Source of the DNA: Paratinospora sagittata | Lineage: Eukaryota; Streptophyta; Magnoliopsida; Ranunculales; Menispermaceae | DNA: 64,000 nucleotides | Assembly: GCA_035771175.1 (NCBI GenBank) | Contig: CM069590.1 | Coordinates: 31,014,821 to 31,078,820, forward strand | Reading direction: 5' to 3' | Shown: one piece after another, positions 31,081-42,704 of the stretch | Layout: every line of letters begins with the position of its first letter | How positions within the stretch are numbered: position 1 is the first letter of the stretch | The notes under the pieces: generated by a model | Database searches by the model: none | What the model saw: the letters and a program-made list of their open reading frames with translations, nothing else | What the model was told of the DNA's origin: nothing | Program-made: the position numbers and the translations under genes

Positions 31081-32693
31081 ACGCCCCTGACGTAGGCTGA
31101 CGTCATGACCGGCACATTGTACTATACACTGTACATAGCCATATACAATATATAATACACTGTCAGCCTTTACGTAGTCTCACAATCCTTCCCAACATTT
31201 ACAGAATTTTTTTTTCTAATATACCACAAATCAAATCCAATATAGATTTCTATACTCATTCCATTCATTCACACATCCCATTTTCATTTCGTCATCCAAT
31301 ATATTAAGCTATATATATGCCCACACATCCCATCTAGATGATAATACATATATATAATGTGTGATAAGTATACATATCAAAATAACAAAAGCTATTTCCT
31401 CCAAGCATACATACACATACCAGGCGAAGGCTCACGTGATGATCACTCACGGATTTTCTTTTTCCCTTCGACTCAATACCTGAAATATTGGAGGAAATGG
31501 GGTGAGCAAACAACAGCTCGGTGAATATAGTTCTTGAGATGACAATTATATACATTTAGAGAAATATGACATTTAAAATCATTTCAAACACTTATTCAAC
31601 ACATGCATCATTCAACGAATATATTATACATGTCAACAACATAAATTGCATGAGTTTACAATACAATAACACAATGCACAATATCCCTCCTCTGCAAGGC
31701 AAGAGAGTGAGTCTAACCCTTGTATGGCCGTTACAAGGTAGTCACAGCCTCTCATTACCCAATTCACAGTCATTTCAAGGATCGCAACCCTTGTTAGGAC
31801 AGGCCTACTGACAATGAGGACTCGCAAAACCTCATCCGGGTCTAATTCCTAAGGAAATGGCATCATTACAAACTCCAATTGCTAAAATCAGTTTGCATGA
31901 TCCATAAAACTCAATGCATTGTATATAAATATAACATGCATACAATCAAACATTTTATATTCATACAATGCCATACAAGAACCAAATCAAGAAAACTATA
32001 CTTACAGTACAACACGTTCAACTTAAACCCAATCATCGTCGCTTTCGAGTCCAGCTCCAAGTTAAATCCAACTAATTTAACCTGTCACAATCACTCCATA
32101 ATTCAATTTCATGTATTCATATCTATTTACATCTTTAATTTCTCAACTCACTTCAAATCACGAATAATAAATCCATTTAGGACTCATAAGCAGTTGAAGA
32201 AACTACTATCTCGTTTCTGTGGTCAATGTAGATATTTCCACAAGAAAGAACAGTGAAAATAGATTTCCAAATCCTATTTTCACAACACCATATACTTAGT
32301 TACTAAAACTATCAAATCATATCCAAAAATTACAATCTTAGCATCGAAACGTCCGGAATTCAGCTCTCTACGAATCTATGATTTCAAATCACTGTTCACA
32401 TCACTTTATTGTTATTTTATTTTTTCTTCCTTTATTCATCTTTTTCTTCTTCTATACACTCAATCCACATAATTCAACTCCAAAATTTAACTTGTAAGCA
32501 CCCATATAAGTTGATCTATGTATCATCTTCATTTAATAAGTTTATTTACGAATCATACACACGTATATATACGTATAAAATATGTATATTATCACGCGTA
32601 TATTTAGCTCATACGTATACAATATGTGTATTCTACATCTCGATATACGTGTACTTCAACGTATGTATTTAATTAAAATTATGGGGTGTTACA
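31081..32693 (-). mobile_element. Chromovirus LTR Y2 (minus)
   Basis: Minus strand from TGTAACACCCCATAA at 32693 to GTCAGGGGCGT at 31081; the last ~7 bases of the LTR (CGTGACA) are missing at the junction with Z gag. Nearly identical to Y1: the 125-codon antisense frames differ at only a few residues. Confidence 0.92.
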
Positions 32694-32730
32694 ATCTTCC
32701 CAACTTAAGGAATTTCGTCCTCGAAATTTA
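32694..32730 (-). mobile_element. Y2 polypurine tract and 3' internal end (minus)
   Basis: Minus-strand AATTTCGAGGACGAAATTCC then TTAAGTTGGGAAGATTG before the LTR start, identifying Y2 as a 3' LTR. Only ~37 bp of internal sequence remains before the X LTR. Confidence 0.85.
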
Positions 32731-34331
32731 AACTATACATCAAGTCAATTTCATCAATTGACTAAGTCTTGGTCAAAATCCCCAGTTAGGCCAATATAAA
32801 ACATAAGGTCAAAATGAACTAAGTCATATCAATTTAACATAGGTTCTAACATTTTAAACCCATGATTCTACTCAATTTGGGTCCAATTAAACAGTCCCAA
32901 GTCAATTTCATAAATTGACTTGCTTTGGGTGAAAAGTCCCAATTTGGGCAAAATCCCCAAATTACATGCAAAATTGTCAAAGTACATGAAAAATGCCAAA
33001 TACTTAGCCTAGATCAAAATTAGTCAACCTTAGGGTGTCCATTATGATAACCCATTGAATTCAATCATCAAACAACCCTAATTATGTCCAATTAGACCTA
33101 CATTGCATAATTTTCAAGATTTTATATCAATAACATCAAAAGAACCAAATCTGGAAATTTTCATACATTGGCCATATTACCAATTTTACACTAGGCCACC
33201 ATGTTCAGCCATGAATTTTACTGATCTTGCAACATGGAATCATCCACAATGGCCACAAGGTCAACATATTTGACATGCAAAGATTTTGAAAAAGTCTAAG
33301 GTCATAAACTAAGTATAGGTCATTTGAACTAAACCCTTCCAATTTCTTGCTAGAAATTGGGGGTTTCACCATTAGTGTACTCCTAACACTCTCTAATCAC
33401 ACATATGTGACATGCAAGACTCAACTCCAACATTGGTCTTCCACCCATCCAAGGTTCATCACAATGCATGCATCAAAATGAAACCCTCATGCTCAAAATA
33501 AAGCTATCATGCAACTAATAGAGAGATTTAAGGAAGAAATGGAGGAAAAATGCAAACCTTAGGTGTTCTTGAGCAAAAAACCACCAAACCCTAATTTTCC
33601 TCTCCAGCTGCTTTCTCTCTTTTCTGGCTGAGAAATGAGCAAATGACTCTAAAATTATGTTTTGGTTGCTTAAATAGACAAGCTTAGGTCCACAACTAAA
33701 AGTTTCCAAAAACTATAAAAAAATCAGTTTTCCTGTTGCAATACTTGCACTTAGATAGGCAATTTCTTACACAATACCCACCAATTTAACATCTGAACCG
33801 TTCAAAAATTGCATGAGTCAGTTACAAACATTCTGGTAACCTTCAACTCAATCCAACGGTGGGATTCCGTGATATAATAGTTTTATCAGAACTGCGTAAG
33901 GAAATCCGAAAATTCATGAAACGGTGTTTGGAGTCTTATAACTCACCGTCGGTAACTCCGATCGAGATCTTCACCGTTCATAATTAATATCTATCAAATA
34001 AGAATCAGCTGACAAAATTTCAGCTCAATCGGACCATGAATCTAGGAGATCAAACCATTGATGTAATTTGTGACAAAAATTTCTTCCTCCATGGAGCGAG
34101 CTCCACTGGATCCAAAACACTGTTTTCTACATGTTTTGACGTCGAACGGGTCTCCGATGGTTCTGAAACTTCATGCGCACTTTCTATGACTTAAAATCAT
34201 GCAAATACACTCGAACTTACGTGCTTCGAGCATCAAAATATATATACACATACGTATACAAATACGTATACGGGTACTTTACAAGTACACTATGGGTCAA
34301 ATTGACGTCACCTAAAGGCACGGGTGCTACA
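32731..34331 (-). mobile_element. Element X 3' LTR, proximal part (minus)
   Basis: Minus-strand LTR starting TGTAGCACCCGTGCC at 34331, matching X1 14400 to about 15855. Its remainder is at 23491-24649. The gap corresponds to ~120 bp of X1. Confidence 0.9.
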
Positions 34332-34389
34332 ACTCTCCCCAACTTAGGAATATTTTTGTCCTCAAAAAATAAATGCAAGAGAACTAACC
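34332..34389 (-). other. X element polypurine tract and 3' end
   Basis: Minus strand TTTTTGAGGACAAAAATATT then CCTAAGTTGGGGAGAGT immediately before the 3' LTR. Confidence 0.88.
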
Positions 34390-34704
34390 TCAATCGGTAA
34401 AGAGGTCGGGGAACTTCTCCATTATCTGGTCCTTGCGCTCCCAGGTTTGCTCTTCATTATCGTGAAATTGCCATCTAACTCGCACAAGCGGGATTTCCTT
34501 ATTTCTCACTTTTTGAACCCTACGAGCCACAATCTGAATAGGCAGCTCCTCAAAAGTCGTATCCTCCCCAACTTGCAGATGACTCACATCATGCACATGA
34601 GCTCGATCGGGATAAGACTCCTTCAATGGATCCTCATTAAACTTCCTCAGCATCGATACGTGGAATACATCATGAACACCCTCGAGCTGAGAATTTAGAG
34701 CCAA
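34390..34704 (-). pseudogene. X integrase C-terminus and chromodomain-like tail
   Basis: A 104-codon frame: GVHDVFHVSMLRKFNEDP (conserved end of chromovirus integrase) then EELPIQIVARRVQKVRNKEIPLVRV, RWQFHDNEEQTWERKDQIMEKFPDLF and a stop near the polypurine tract. The tail matches the chromodomain-like module that in chromoviruses is thought to steer integration into heterochromatin. It follows the main integrase frame with a frameshift at about 34700, so it was probably one polyprotein before mutation. Confidence 0.88.
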
Positions 34705-36035
34705 CCTGACACTACTGGTTCAATCCTCTCAACAATCCGGAATGACCCAATAAACCTAGGGGCAAGTTTTCCACTGACACCGAACCTCATCTGACCTTTG
34801 AGTGGCGAGACCTTAAGCAAAACTAGATCTCTCACTGCAAACTCTAACGACCGATGTCGGTTATCATAACAACTTTTTTGCCTATCCTGAGCTGACTTTA
34901 GCCTCTGCCGAATCAGCTTGACTTTCTCAGTCTGCTTAACAACTGCATCAAGGCCCCATAACTGCGTATCACCCAACTCGTACCAACAAGCTGGAGATCT
35001 ACAGGGTCTTCCATACAAAGCCTCATACGGTGCCATACCGATGCTAGCCTGATAACTGTTGTTGTAAGCAAATTCACATAAGGGAAAATGCTCACCCCAA
35101 CAACCACCGAACTCTAAAATGCAATACCTGAGCATATCCTCCAGCATCTGAATCACTCTATCGGACTGACCGTCCGTCTGAGGATGAAATGTTGTACTGA
35201 GTCGGAAACGGGTCCCAAATCGAGTCTGCAAGGCCTGCCTAAACTTTGATGTAAATCGTGGATCTCGATCTGACACGATAGACAAGGGCACTCTATGCAA
35301 TCTCACGATCTCTCTCACATAAAATCTGCTCAGTCTATCCATAGAGTCCCTGGCGCTCATACGAAGGAAGTGTGCACTCTTGGTCAATCTATCGACCACA
35401 ACCCAAATGGCATCAAATCTTCCCTGAGACCTCGGCAATCCCATGACGAAATCCATCGTGATGTGTTCCCATTTCCACTCGGGTATGGGCAATGGTTGCA
35501 TCTGACCTCCAGGCTTCCGGTGTTCAGCCTTAACCTGCTGGCATACCTCACATCTTTGCACATACTCAGCAATACTCTTCTTCATCCCATCCCACCATAC
35601 AGATCTGTTCATATCATGGTACATCTTGGTAGCCCCTGGATGAACAGTATACTGAGACCTGTGAGCCTCTTGAAGTATTTCAGCACGCAACTCAGCATCA
35701 TATGGGATCCATAGTCTCCCTCTATACCGCAAGACATCATCTGGACCAATCTGCCAATCGGCCTGGTCAACACTGTCTATGTATCCACGGTACATGTCAA
35801 AATCTGGACAATGTTCCTGTAAATATCTAACCCGCGGAATATGGGCATCCGCAAGCTGCACATGCATCTGAGCACATATCTCAGTAAGTGGTGCGTTCGA
35901 GAGTATACTTATCATAGTCACTCTCTCAAGTAAATGCCACTGCTGGGCCATCTGAAAAGCAACCACCTGAGTCCCTACTCGCCTACGGCTCAAAGCATCA
36001 GCCACAACATTGGCTTTGCCAGGATGATATTCCAA
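34695..36035 (-). pseudogene. X integrase
   Basis: A 446-codon open frame. It begins in the RNase H/integrase linker (MEYHPGKANVVADALSRR). The HHCC module is HRSQYTVHPGATKMYHDMN then RCEVCQQVKAEH. Core Asp residues are in TMDFVMGLPRSQ and VSDRDPRFTSKF. At the catalytic Glu position the sequence is DGQSDRVIQ: Asp (codon GAT) instead of Glu, probably inactivating. Then EALYGRPCRSP, KLIRQRLKSAQDRQKSYDN-like region and FRIVERIEPV. The frame breaks before the chromodomain tail. Confidence 0.93.
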
Positions 36036-36074
36036 AGAGAAATCATAATCCTTTAGTAACTCGAGCCATCTCCT

Positions 36075-36329
36075 CTACCATATATTCAACTCCTTCTGAT
36101 CAAAGAGGTACTTCAAACTCTTGTGATCAGAAAACAAAGTGAACCTCTCGCCATAAAGGTAGTGCCTCCATAGCTTCAGTGTAAATACAATAGCGGCCAG
36201 CTCCAAATCATGCACAGGGTAGTTGTGTTCATGCACCTTAAGCTGTCTAGATGCATATGCAACCACTCGACCCTCCTGCATCAGTACACATCCCAGACCT
36301 AAGAGTGACGCATCAGTATAAATCACCAA
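36075..36329 (-). pseudogene. X RNase H
   Basis: 84 codons: [20 protein letters not shown] (first metal Asp), [27 protein letters not shown] (in parts; catalytic Glu), then [21 protein letters not shown] stop after NIW separates it from the integrase frame. It overlaps the RT frame by a few bases in another phase, marking a frameshift. Confidence 0.92.
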
Positions 36330-37756
36330 CTCTTTCCCAGGCTTTGGAAAAACAACACTGCAGTTGTAGTTAACCTCTTTTTCAACTCACTGAAAGCTCT
36401 CTCACAGGCATTCGACCACGTGAAGGCCACGTTCTTCTGAGTCAACTTAGTCATCGGCGCGGATATCGTGGAAAAGTCTTTCACGAACTTCCTGTAATAG
36501 CCAGCCAAACCCAGAAAGCTACGAATCTCGGTCACTGTGGTAGGTCTTGGCCAATCAATGATTGCCTCAACCTTAGCAGAATCAACAGAAATACCCTCTG
36601 CACTAACCACATGACCCAAGAATTTCACCTCAGTCATCTAGAAATCACACTTGCTCAGCTTCGCATACAGCCTATGCTCCAGCAATGTCTACAAGGTAAC
36701 TCTAAGATGACGCTCATGATCCTCTCTTGTCTTAGAATATACTAGGATATCATCGATGAAGACTATAATGAACTGGTCAAGGTATGGCCTGAACACTCTC
36801 TGCATCAAATCCATGAACATAGCTGGTGCATTAGTCAACCCGAAGGGCATCACCAGAAACTCGTAATGTCCATACCTCGTCCGAAAAGCAGTTTTCGGCG
36901 TATCCTCATCTCTTATCATCAACTGATGGTACCCAGACCTCAAGTCAATCTTCGAAAAGAACTTGGCCCCAATTAATTGATCAAAAAAGTCATCAATACG
37001 AGGAAGTGGATACTTGTTCTTGATAGTCACCTTATTCAACTGACGGTAGTCTATACACAAATGAAGACTCCCGTCCTTTTTCTTGACGAACAACACAGGT
37101 GCTCCCCAAAGTGACATGCTAGGGGAAATAAATCCCTTGTCCATCAGCTCATCAAGTTGGGCTCTGAGTTTATTCAGCTCTTTCGGTGCCATACGATACG
37201 GTGGAATGGAAATGGGTTTAGTCCCGGGCATCAGCTCAATGATAAAGTCTACCTCTCGCTTAGACGGCAAGCCAGATAACTCATCAGGAAAAACCTCTGG
37301 GTACTCGCAGACTACAGGAATGTCTGCTAGCTGAATACTCTGTCCCACATCATCCACTGGCATCAAACTCGCCATCGTAGCAACCTCATTATCAGTGGCT
37401 AATCTACCATGGGTAGGTGGCCTCGATGCAGTCCTGCCTCGAAAGACGAAGACTGGCTCTCCGGATATCTGAAAGATAACCCTCTTGCCGAAGCAATCAA
37501 TGTGAGTGTGATACGCTGCTAGCCAATCCATACCCAAAATGGCATCAAACTCTAGGAACTCTAAGACTCTAAGGTCAATAGACATCTCATGGTCCTCGAA
37601 TCTCACAATGCATCCCACACATACCATATTAGGGTAAATTCTCTCACCGGCCACCGTACTCAAAATCAACGGCGTACTAGTCCTAACAGTAGACAATCTC
37701 AATCTATCTATTACACCACCATAAATAAATGACAGAGTAGAACCAGCATCAATCAA
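36323..37756 (-). pseudogene. X protease and reverse transcriptase
   Basis: 37756-36689 is one frame. The protease has the active-site segment [14 protein letters not shown] (a DSG/DTG-type triplet altered to DAG), then [16 protein letters not shown] begins about residue 180: [62 protein letters not shown] and the catalytic FIDDILVYS. After a frameshift at about 36650 the thumb/connection continues at 36637-36323 ([27 protein letters not shown]). Domain order PR-RT is normal for Ty3/gypsy. Confidence 0.94.
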
Positions 37757-37894
37757 GACTTACATCAAATAATTGCAAATGCTGATTGTACCTTCTATTA
37801 GTTGCTTGCTAGCCTCAGGATCTGCCTGCGTAACAGCTCTGGCCTGCTCTCCTATAGGTGCAGCTATAGGTCTAAACTGACCAAAAGGCATCCT

Positions 37895-39009
37895 CTAGGG
37901 ACATTGGTTCCTCTTATGCCCTGGAATCCCACAACCATAACACACAATTGGCCTCGGTACTCTAGGTGCAGAAGATACAACCTGCGACTTGACCCCGGCT
38001 GTCTGCTGTCCACCAGATTTGACAAAACTGTGCTGCTGCTGCTGGGATCGACTAGAGATCTGAACACTCTGGCATGCAGCTGGTGGTACCACTGATACTG
38101 GAGTGGAGGCTATAGATGCCTCATATCCACTGCCGCTGAATCTCAGCCTCTTATTACGTCGGCCTCTCTTTCCACTGAAATATTGTGCCTCTGACCCTGC
38201 CTGCTGAGTCTGAACTGTAGGAGTTGCGGGTGCTTGGATTACTGCAGGTAATCTCATCCGAGAATTGGCCTCTGTGGTCTCAAAATTTGCGGCCTACCCC
38301 ATATCCTGCGCATAGTCTGCACGCCAGCCAGTGCCATACCCTGACGGATACGGTCTCGAAAACCATCCCGTATCCTCTGCATCCTCAGCTCATCGGTAGA
38401 AACCATCTCTGGAGCAAAGAGTGCCAACCTGTTGAACTCTTGCTCGTACTCTTTCACGGACATGTTGCCCTGGGTCAGATGTAGAATCTGGATCCGACGT
38501 TGATCCCTCTTGGCCCGTGGATAGAACTCTACAAAGAACAACTCCTTGAATCTAGGCCATGTTCGGACCTCGCCCTCGAGACGCTCCACCAGTTCCCACC
38601 ATTTGTTAGCCTTGTCAATCAGCTTAGACCTAGCAAGCTTGACCTTATCATGCTCAAGCGCCCTCATATCACTGAAAATGGTCTCCATCCCTCAGCAAGC
38701 TCTAAATCAAGACCTCCCGGAAACTCAGCAGGATTCCAATTTTTGAAGGCTTTCATAACCCTCTCATAGCGGTCCTTCTCTGCCCTCTCAGCCTCAGTCT
38801 CCCCAACTACGGCATGCTGGTCCTGCATGCTCTTCCTAATCCCCTACTACTGCTGCCACATTACTGTGTTCTACAGCTGCTGCTACATCACCCTACGGTG
38901 GTGGCCAAACACGTTGCGTACGGCCTAGCAACTCGAGAATCTGGGCCTGCTGCCACTGAGTGGCCTCTAAGACTGCCTCCATAGGCCTTAGACGTTCCTC
39001 TGGGTCCAT
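37895..39009 (-). pseudogene. X gag with zinc knuckle
   Basis: Likely start MDPEERLRPMEAVLEATQWQ at 39009, 186 bp inside the LTR edge, but stops follow (about 38890-38690). The capsid part is open at 38688-38254 (ARSKLIDKANKWWELVE, WPRFKELFFVEFYP, KEYEQEFNRLALFAPEM) and the nucleocapsid at 38257-37895 ends with the CCHC knuckle CYGCGIPGHKRNQC. Gag packages element RNA; this copy is broken. Confidence 0.9.
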
Positions 39010-39194
39010 GGCTGATCCTGCTCTTTCCCCTCTTGTAAATATCTGAAATTCACAATAAGGAAAAGCTCAATCAGGATCACAATCCAGGAAAAAGTTACCC
39101 CAAGATAACTATCTATAATCATACTCATAAAGCCAATCATAATGTCATATAAGTCTTTTATTCTTTTTAAGGATTTTAAACTTAAAACACACTT

Positions 39195-39206
39195 TCTGAT
39201 GCCATA
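39195..39206 (-). other. X primer binding site (degenerate tRNA-Met type)
   Basis: Minus strand TATGGCATCAGA, a mutated form of TTGGTATCAGA, a few bases after the 5' LTR end. Confidence 0.75.
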
Positions 39207-39208
39207 GT

Positions 39209-41472
39209 TGTCACAACCCACTCTACGTGACGTCATGACCGGCACGGGAACCTTCGAGTATACCCTCCGTCGGTACACCCTACGTCCCGTCAGCTCTCGA
39301 ATACATATACGAATCCTTAAATAGAAATAAAAGTACATCCCTAACAACCAACTAACATGATCATAATGAAATAAAATATTACTCCTCCAAATTTTTACAA
39401 ATATAAAATTCCAGAGTCTTCAAAATGATACAAAACCCAACACATCCCAACTATGTGTTAAATATACAATTACTAGGTGTTATCATGTACATAATTATCA
39501 AAATACAAAACTAAATGTACAACATCTACATGAAACAAAAATAAGGGATGCTCCACAGTCAAGCCTTACCTTTTCCTTTTCTATCAGATCCTGAAAGAAG
39601 ATGGTGAGGTGTGAGCTACAGCCAGCTCAGTGAATGTTATTTACAAGTGGCATATACTTGCATTTATAAAACATGGTAAGATCATAAAACAGTTAAAATA
39701 TCACGATGGTGAAATAGATTACATACATGCTAACATAATTGATCAAGTCATACATAAGACGATGCATAACATTTGTAGTCATGCTCATGCAATCCTAACA
39801 CCTCCTGAGTATGGGGGTTCAAGGCTGGTGCGCTACACACAGTACCTGAACACTCACATAATACTCGTATCCTAATAGGATTTCTGGGGTTGTGCAGCAC
39901 GTAAGATTAGCCTAAACTAACCTACCCATACACAAGCCATAAAATCCTCTGCTAGGTAAACAACTGGGATCGCCGCTAGACTTACGAGAATTCCCAAAAA
40001 GAGGAAATTCCAACTAGGAGCCTCAACCCAAATTGTCATCCCAATGAATTATGCTCAAATGAATTTCATGGAATATTAAAACATCCATACATCATACATA
40101 AGCATTTAAAACATTTCTATACTACAATGCCACATATAAATAATCCAAAAGTAAAACAACACTCACACTTGATTGGCTAAGTCTAGCCAATCCAATCGCC
40201 AAAACCATCAAATTGACTAAACAGTTCAAGATCAATCACAAGACCTGGAAATAACATGGTTCACACAACTGAAAATCAGTCATAAAGTGTGTGAAAACCC
40301 CATGTTCAAACCCAATCTAAAGTCAATTAGATTCTAAATTGATTACCCCCTTGAGCCAATTTCCATATTGCCCAACTTGATCATTTAGACTCAATTAAAC
40401 TAAGATTGACCTAAATTGAATGTAATAAGGTGATCCCATGATCCAACCACTAATATACATGAAATTAAATTTTAATTAGGGTCAATTACACTATTCACCG
40501 TTAGTGTACTCCTAACACTCTCTAATCACACATATGTGACATGCAAGACTCAACTCCAACTTTGGTCTTCCACCTATCCAAGGTTCATCACAATGCATGC
40601 ATCAAAATGAAACCCTCATGCTCAAAACAAAGCCATCATGCAACTAATAGAGAGATTCAAGGAAGAAATGGAGGAAAAATGAAAACATTAGGTGTTCTTG
40701 AGCAAGAAACCACCAAACCCTAATTTTCCTCTCCTTTTCTCTTCTCCAGCTCCTTTCTCTCTTTTCTAGCTGAGAAATGAGCAAATGAGCCTAAAATTAC
40801 GTTTTGGTTGCTTAAATAGACAAGCTTGGGCCTACAACTAAAAGTTGCCAAAAACTATATAAAATCAGTTTTCCTGTTGCAATACTTGCACTTAGATAGT
40901 CCATTTCTTGCACAATACCCAGTAATTTACATCTTAACCTTTCAAAAGCTGCATGAGTCAGTTACCAACATTCTGGTAAACTTTCAACTCAATCCAACGG
41001 TGAGATTTCGAGATCTAATTGTTTGATCAGAACTACGTAAGAAAATTCGAAAATCCGTGAAACAGTGTTTGGAGTCTTATAACTCACAGTAGGTAACTAC
41101 GATCGAGATCTTCACCGTGAATAATGATGATCTATCAGATAAGAATCAGCTGAAAACATTTCAGGTCAATCGGACCACGGATCTAGGAGATCAAACCATT
41201 GATGTAATTTGTGACAGAAATTTCTTCCTCCATGGAGCGAGCTCCACTGGATCCAAAACACCGTTTTCAACATGTTTTGACATCGAACGGGTCTCCGATG
41301 GTTCTGAAACTTCATGCGCACTTTCTATGACCTAAAATCATGCAAAGACACTCGAACTTACGTGCTTCGAGCATCAAAATATATATACGCATACGTATAC
41401 AAATACGTATACGGGTACTTTACGGGTACACTATGGGTCAAAATGACGTCAAGTAAAGGCACGGGTGCTACA
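39209..41472 (-). mobile_element. Element X 5' LTR (minus)
   Basis: Minus strand TGTAGCACCCGTGCC at 41472 to GGGTTGTGACA at 39209. Shorter than X1 because of an internal deletion at about 40493. CCAGG at 41473-41477 is the target duplication matching 23486-23490. TGACGTCA lies near both ends. Confidence 0.93.
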
Positions 41473-41926
41473 CCAGGGTTCATTCATATCATTGCTTGAT
41501 TGTATTGTTGTGGCATAACTGTTTGATGATTGTTGTTCTGTACTTATTATTATGCATGTAAGCTTCGTTTATCCTGCTTGACCTCACTAAACTGTTGAGC
41601 TCACCCCGTTGATATTTTTCCTCAGGATCTTAGGCACGCATAAGTACAAATATGTTGTCAGAACCTAAAAGCCACCGAAGCTATGTGCGAAAGAAGCGCG
41701 TAAGGTGTGGGATGTCAACATAGATCTAGGTGTGTTATTTATGGGCAGTTGTAATTTTCTTTGCGTACTCTATACTCATGTAATTGTAACATTTGTACAT
41801 TTTCCCTTCTTTATTAAAAGAGGATAAATAAAAGATCTGTGTTGATGTCCATTTCTTTATTAAAGCACCCTGATTCTGGTCTGCTGCCTATCGTATGAGA
41901 TTGTTTTTGAGAATCGGGGTGTGACA
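41473..41926 (+). mobile_element. LTR W, right part (plus)
   Basis: Continues W after the X insertion. TTGAGCTCACCCCGTTGATA and a following CTCAGGATC resemble the conserved promoter-distal part of chromovirus LTRs, and it ends GAATCGGGGTGTGACA. The adjacent sequence is the protease of element A, so W is an insertion into A. Confidence 0.8.
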
Positions 41927-42704
41927 TCTCCATCTTTATCTCATGGATGCAACTCCCCACAATGTCAACATTGTGACAAGAATTCTTCTCTTCTGGGAAT
42001 TTCAGGGTCTTGTAGATGTTGAACATGACTTCCTCATCATTAACCCTCAGTGGGAGTTCTTCTTTGTGGACATCAATCAAGGCACGACCCGTGGATAGAA
42101 ATGGTCTTCCCAAGATAAGTATCTCAACGTCTTCTTCCATGTCTAGCACCACAAAGTCAATAGGAAAGATGAACTTGTCCACCTTTACTAGTACATCTTT
42201 AATTATGCCTCTTGGATACGTGATTGACCTATCTGCTAGTTGAAGAGATATGGTGGTGGGCTTTACCTCTCCAAGTCCAAGCTTCCTGAAAATAGACAAT
42301 GGCATCAAATTAATGCTAGCACCCAAATCACATAATACTTTATCAAATGAAGAAGTACAAATAACACAAGGGATACTAAAACTCCTTGGATCTTTGAGTT
42401 TCTAGGGCAACTTCTTCTGTAGGATGGCCCTATACTCCTCAGTGAGCTTGACAGTTTCAAACTCTTCCAGCGTCCTCTTCTTAGACATCACATCCTTCAT
42501 GAACTTAGCATAGTTGAGCATCTACTCCAAAGCATCTGCAAAAGGAATGTTGATGTGAATTTTCTTAAAAATATCCAAAAACATTGCAAACTGATCATCA
42601 AGTTTTTTCTTTGCAAAACGTTGAGGATACGGAATGGGGTTCTTAAGGATAGGAGGGTTGTCCGGAAATGTGGTACGGCCTGATACATAGTCATCTTTTG
42701 TCAC
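41927..42704 (-). pseudogene. Athila A protease region
   Basis: From 42704 on the minus strand: NPPILKNPIPYPQRFAKKKL, FLDIFKKIHINIPFADALE, then after a frameshift SRSFSIPCVICTSSF-like sequence and the protease LGASINLMPLSIFRKLGLGE, LQLADRSITYPRGI, VDFVVLDMEEDVEILILGRP with FLSTGRALIDVHKEEL. It closely matches element B 55500-56240. It is cut at CIHEIKMEMS by LTR W. Confidence 0.9.

Noticed and set aside
35295..35714. 139-codon plus-strand ORF
   Set aside because: It is the antisense shadow of the X integrase.
34390..39009. X as an autonomous, active chromovirus
   Set aside because: Gag stops, several frameshifts, an altered protease triplet, a changed integrase Glu and a split 3' LTR rule this out.
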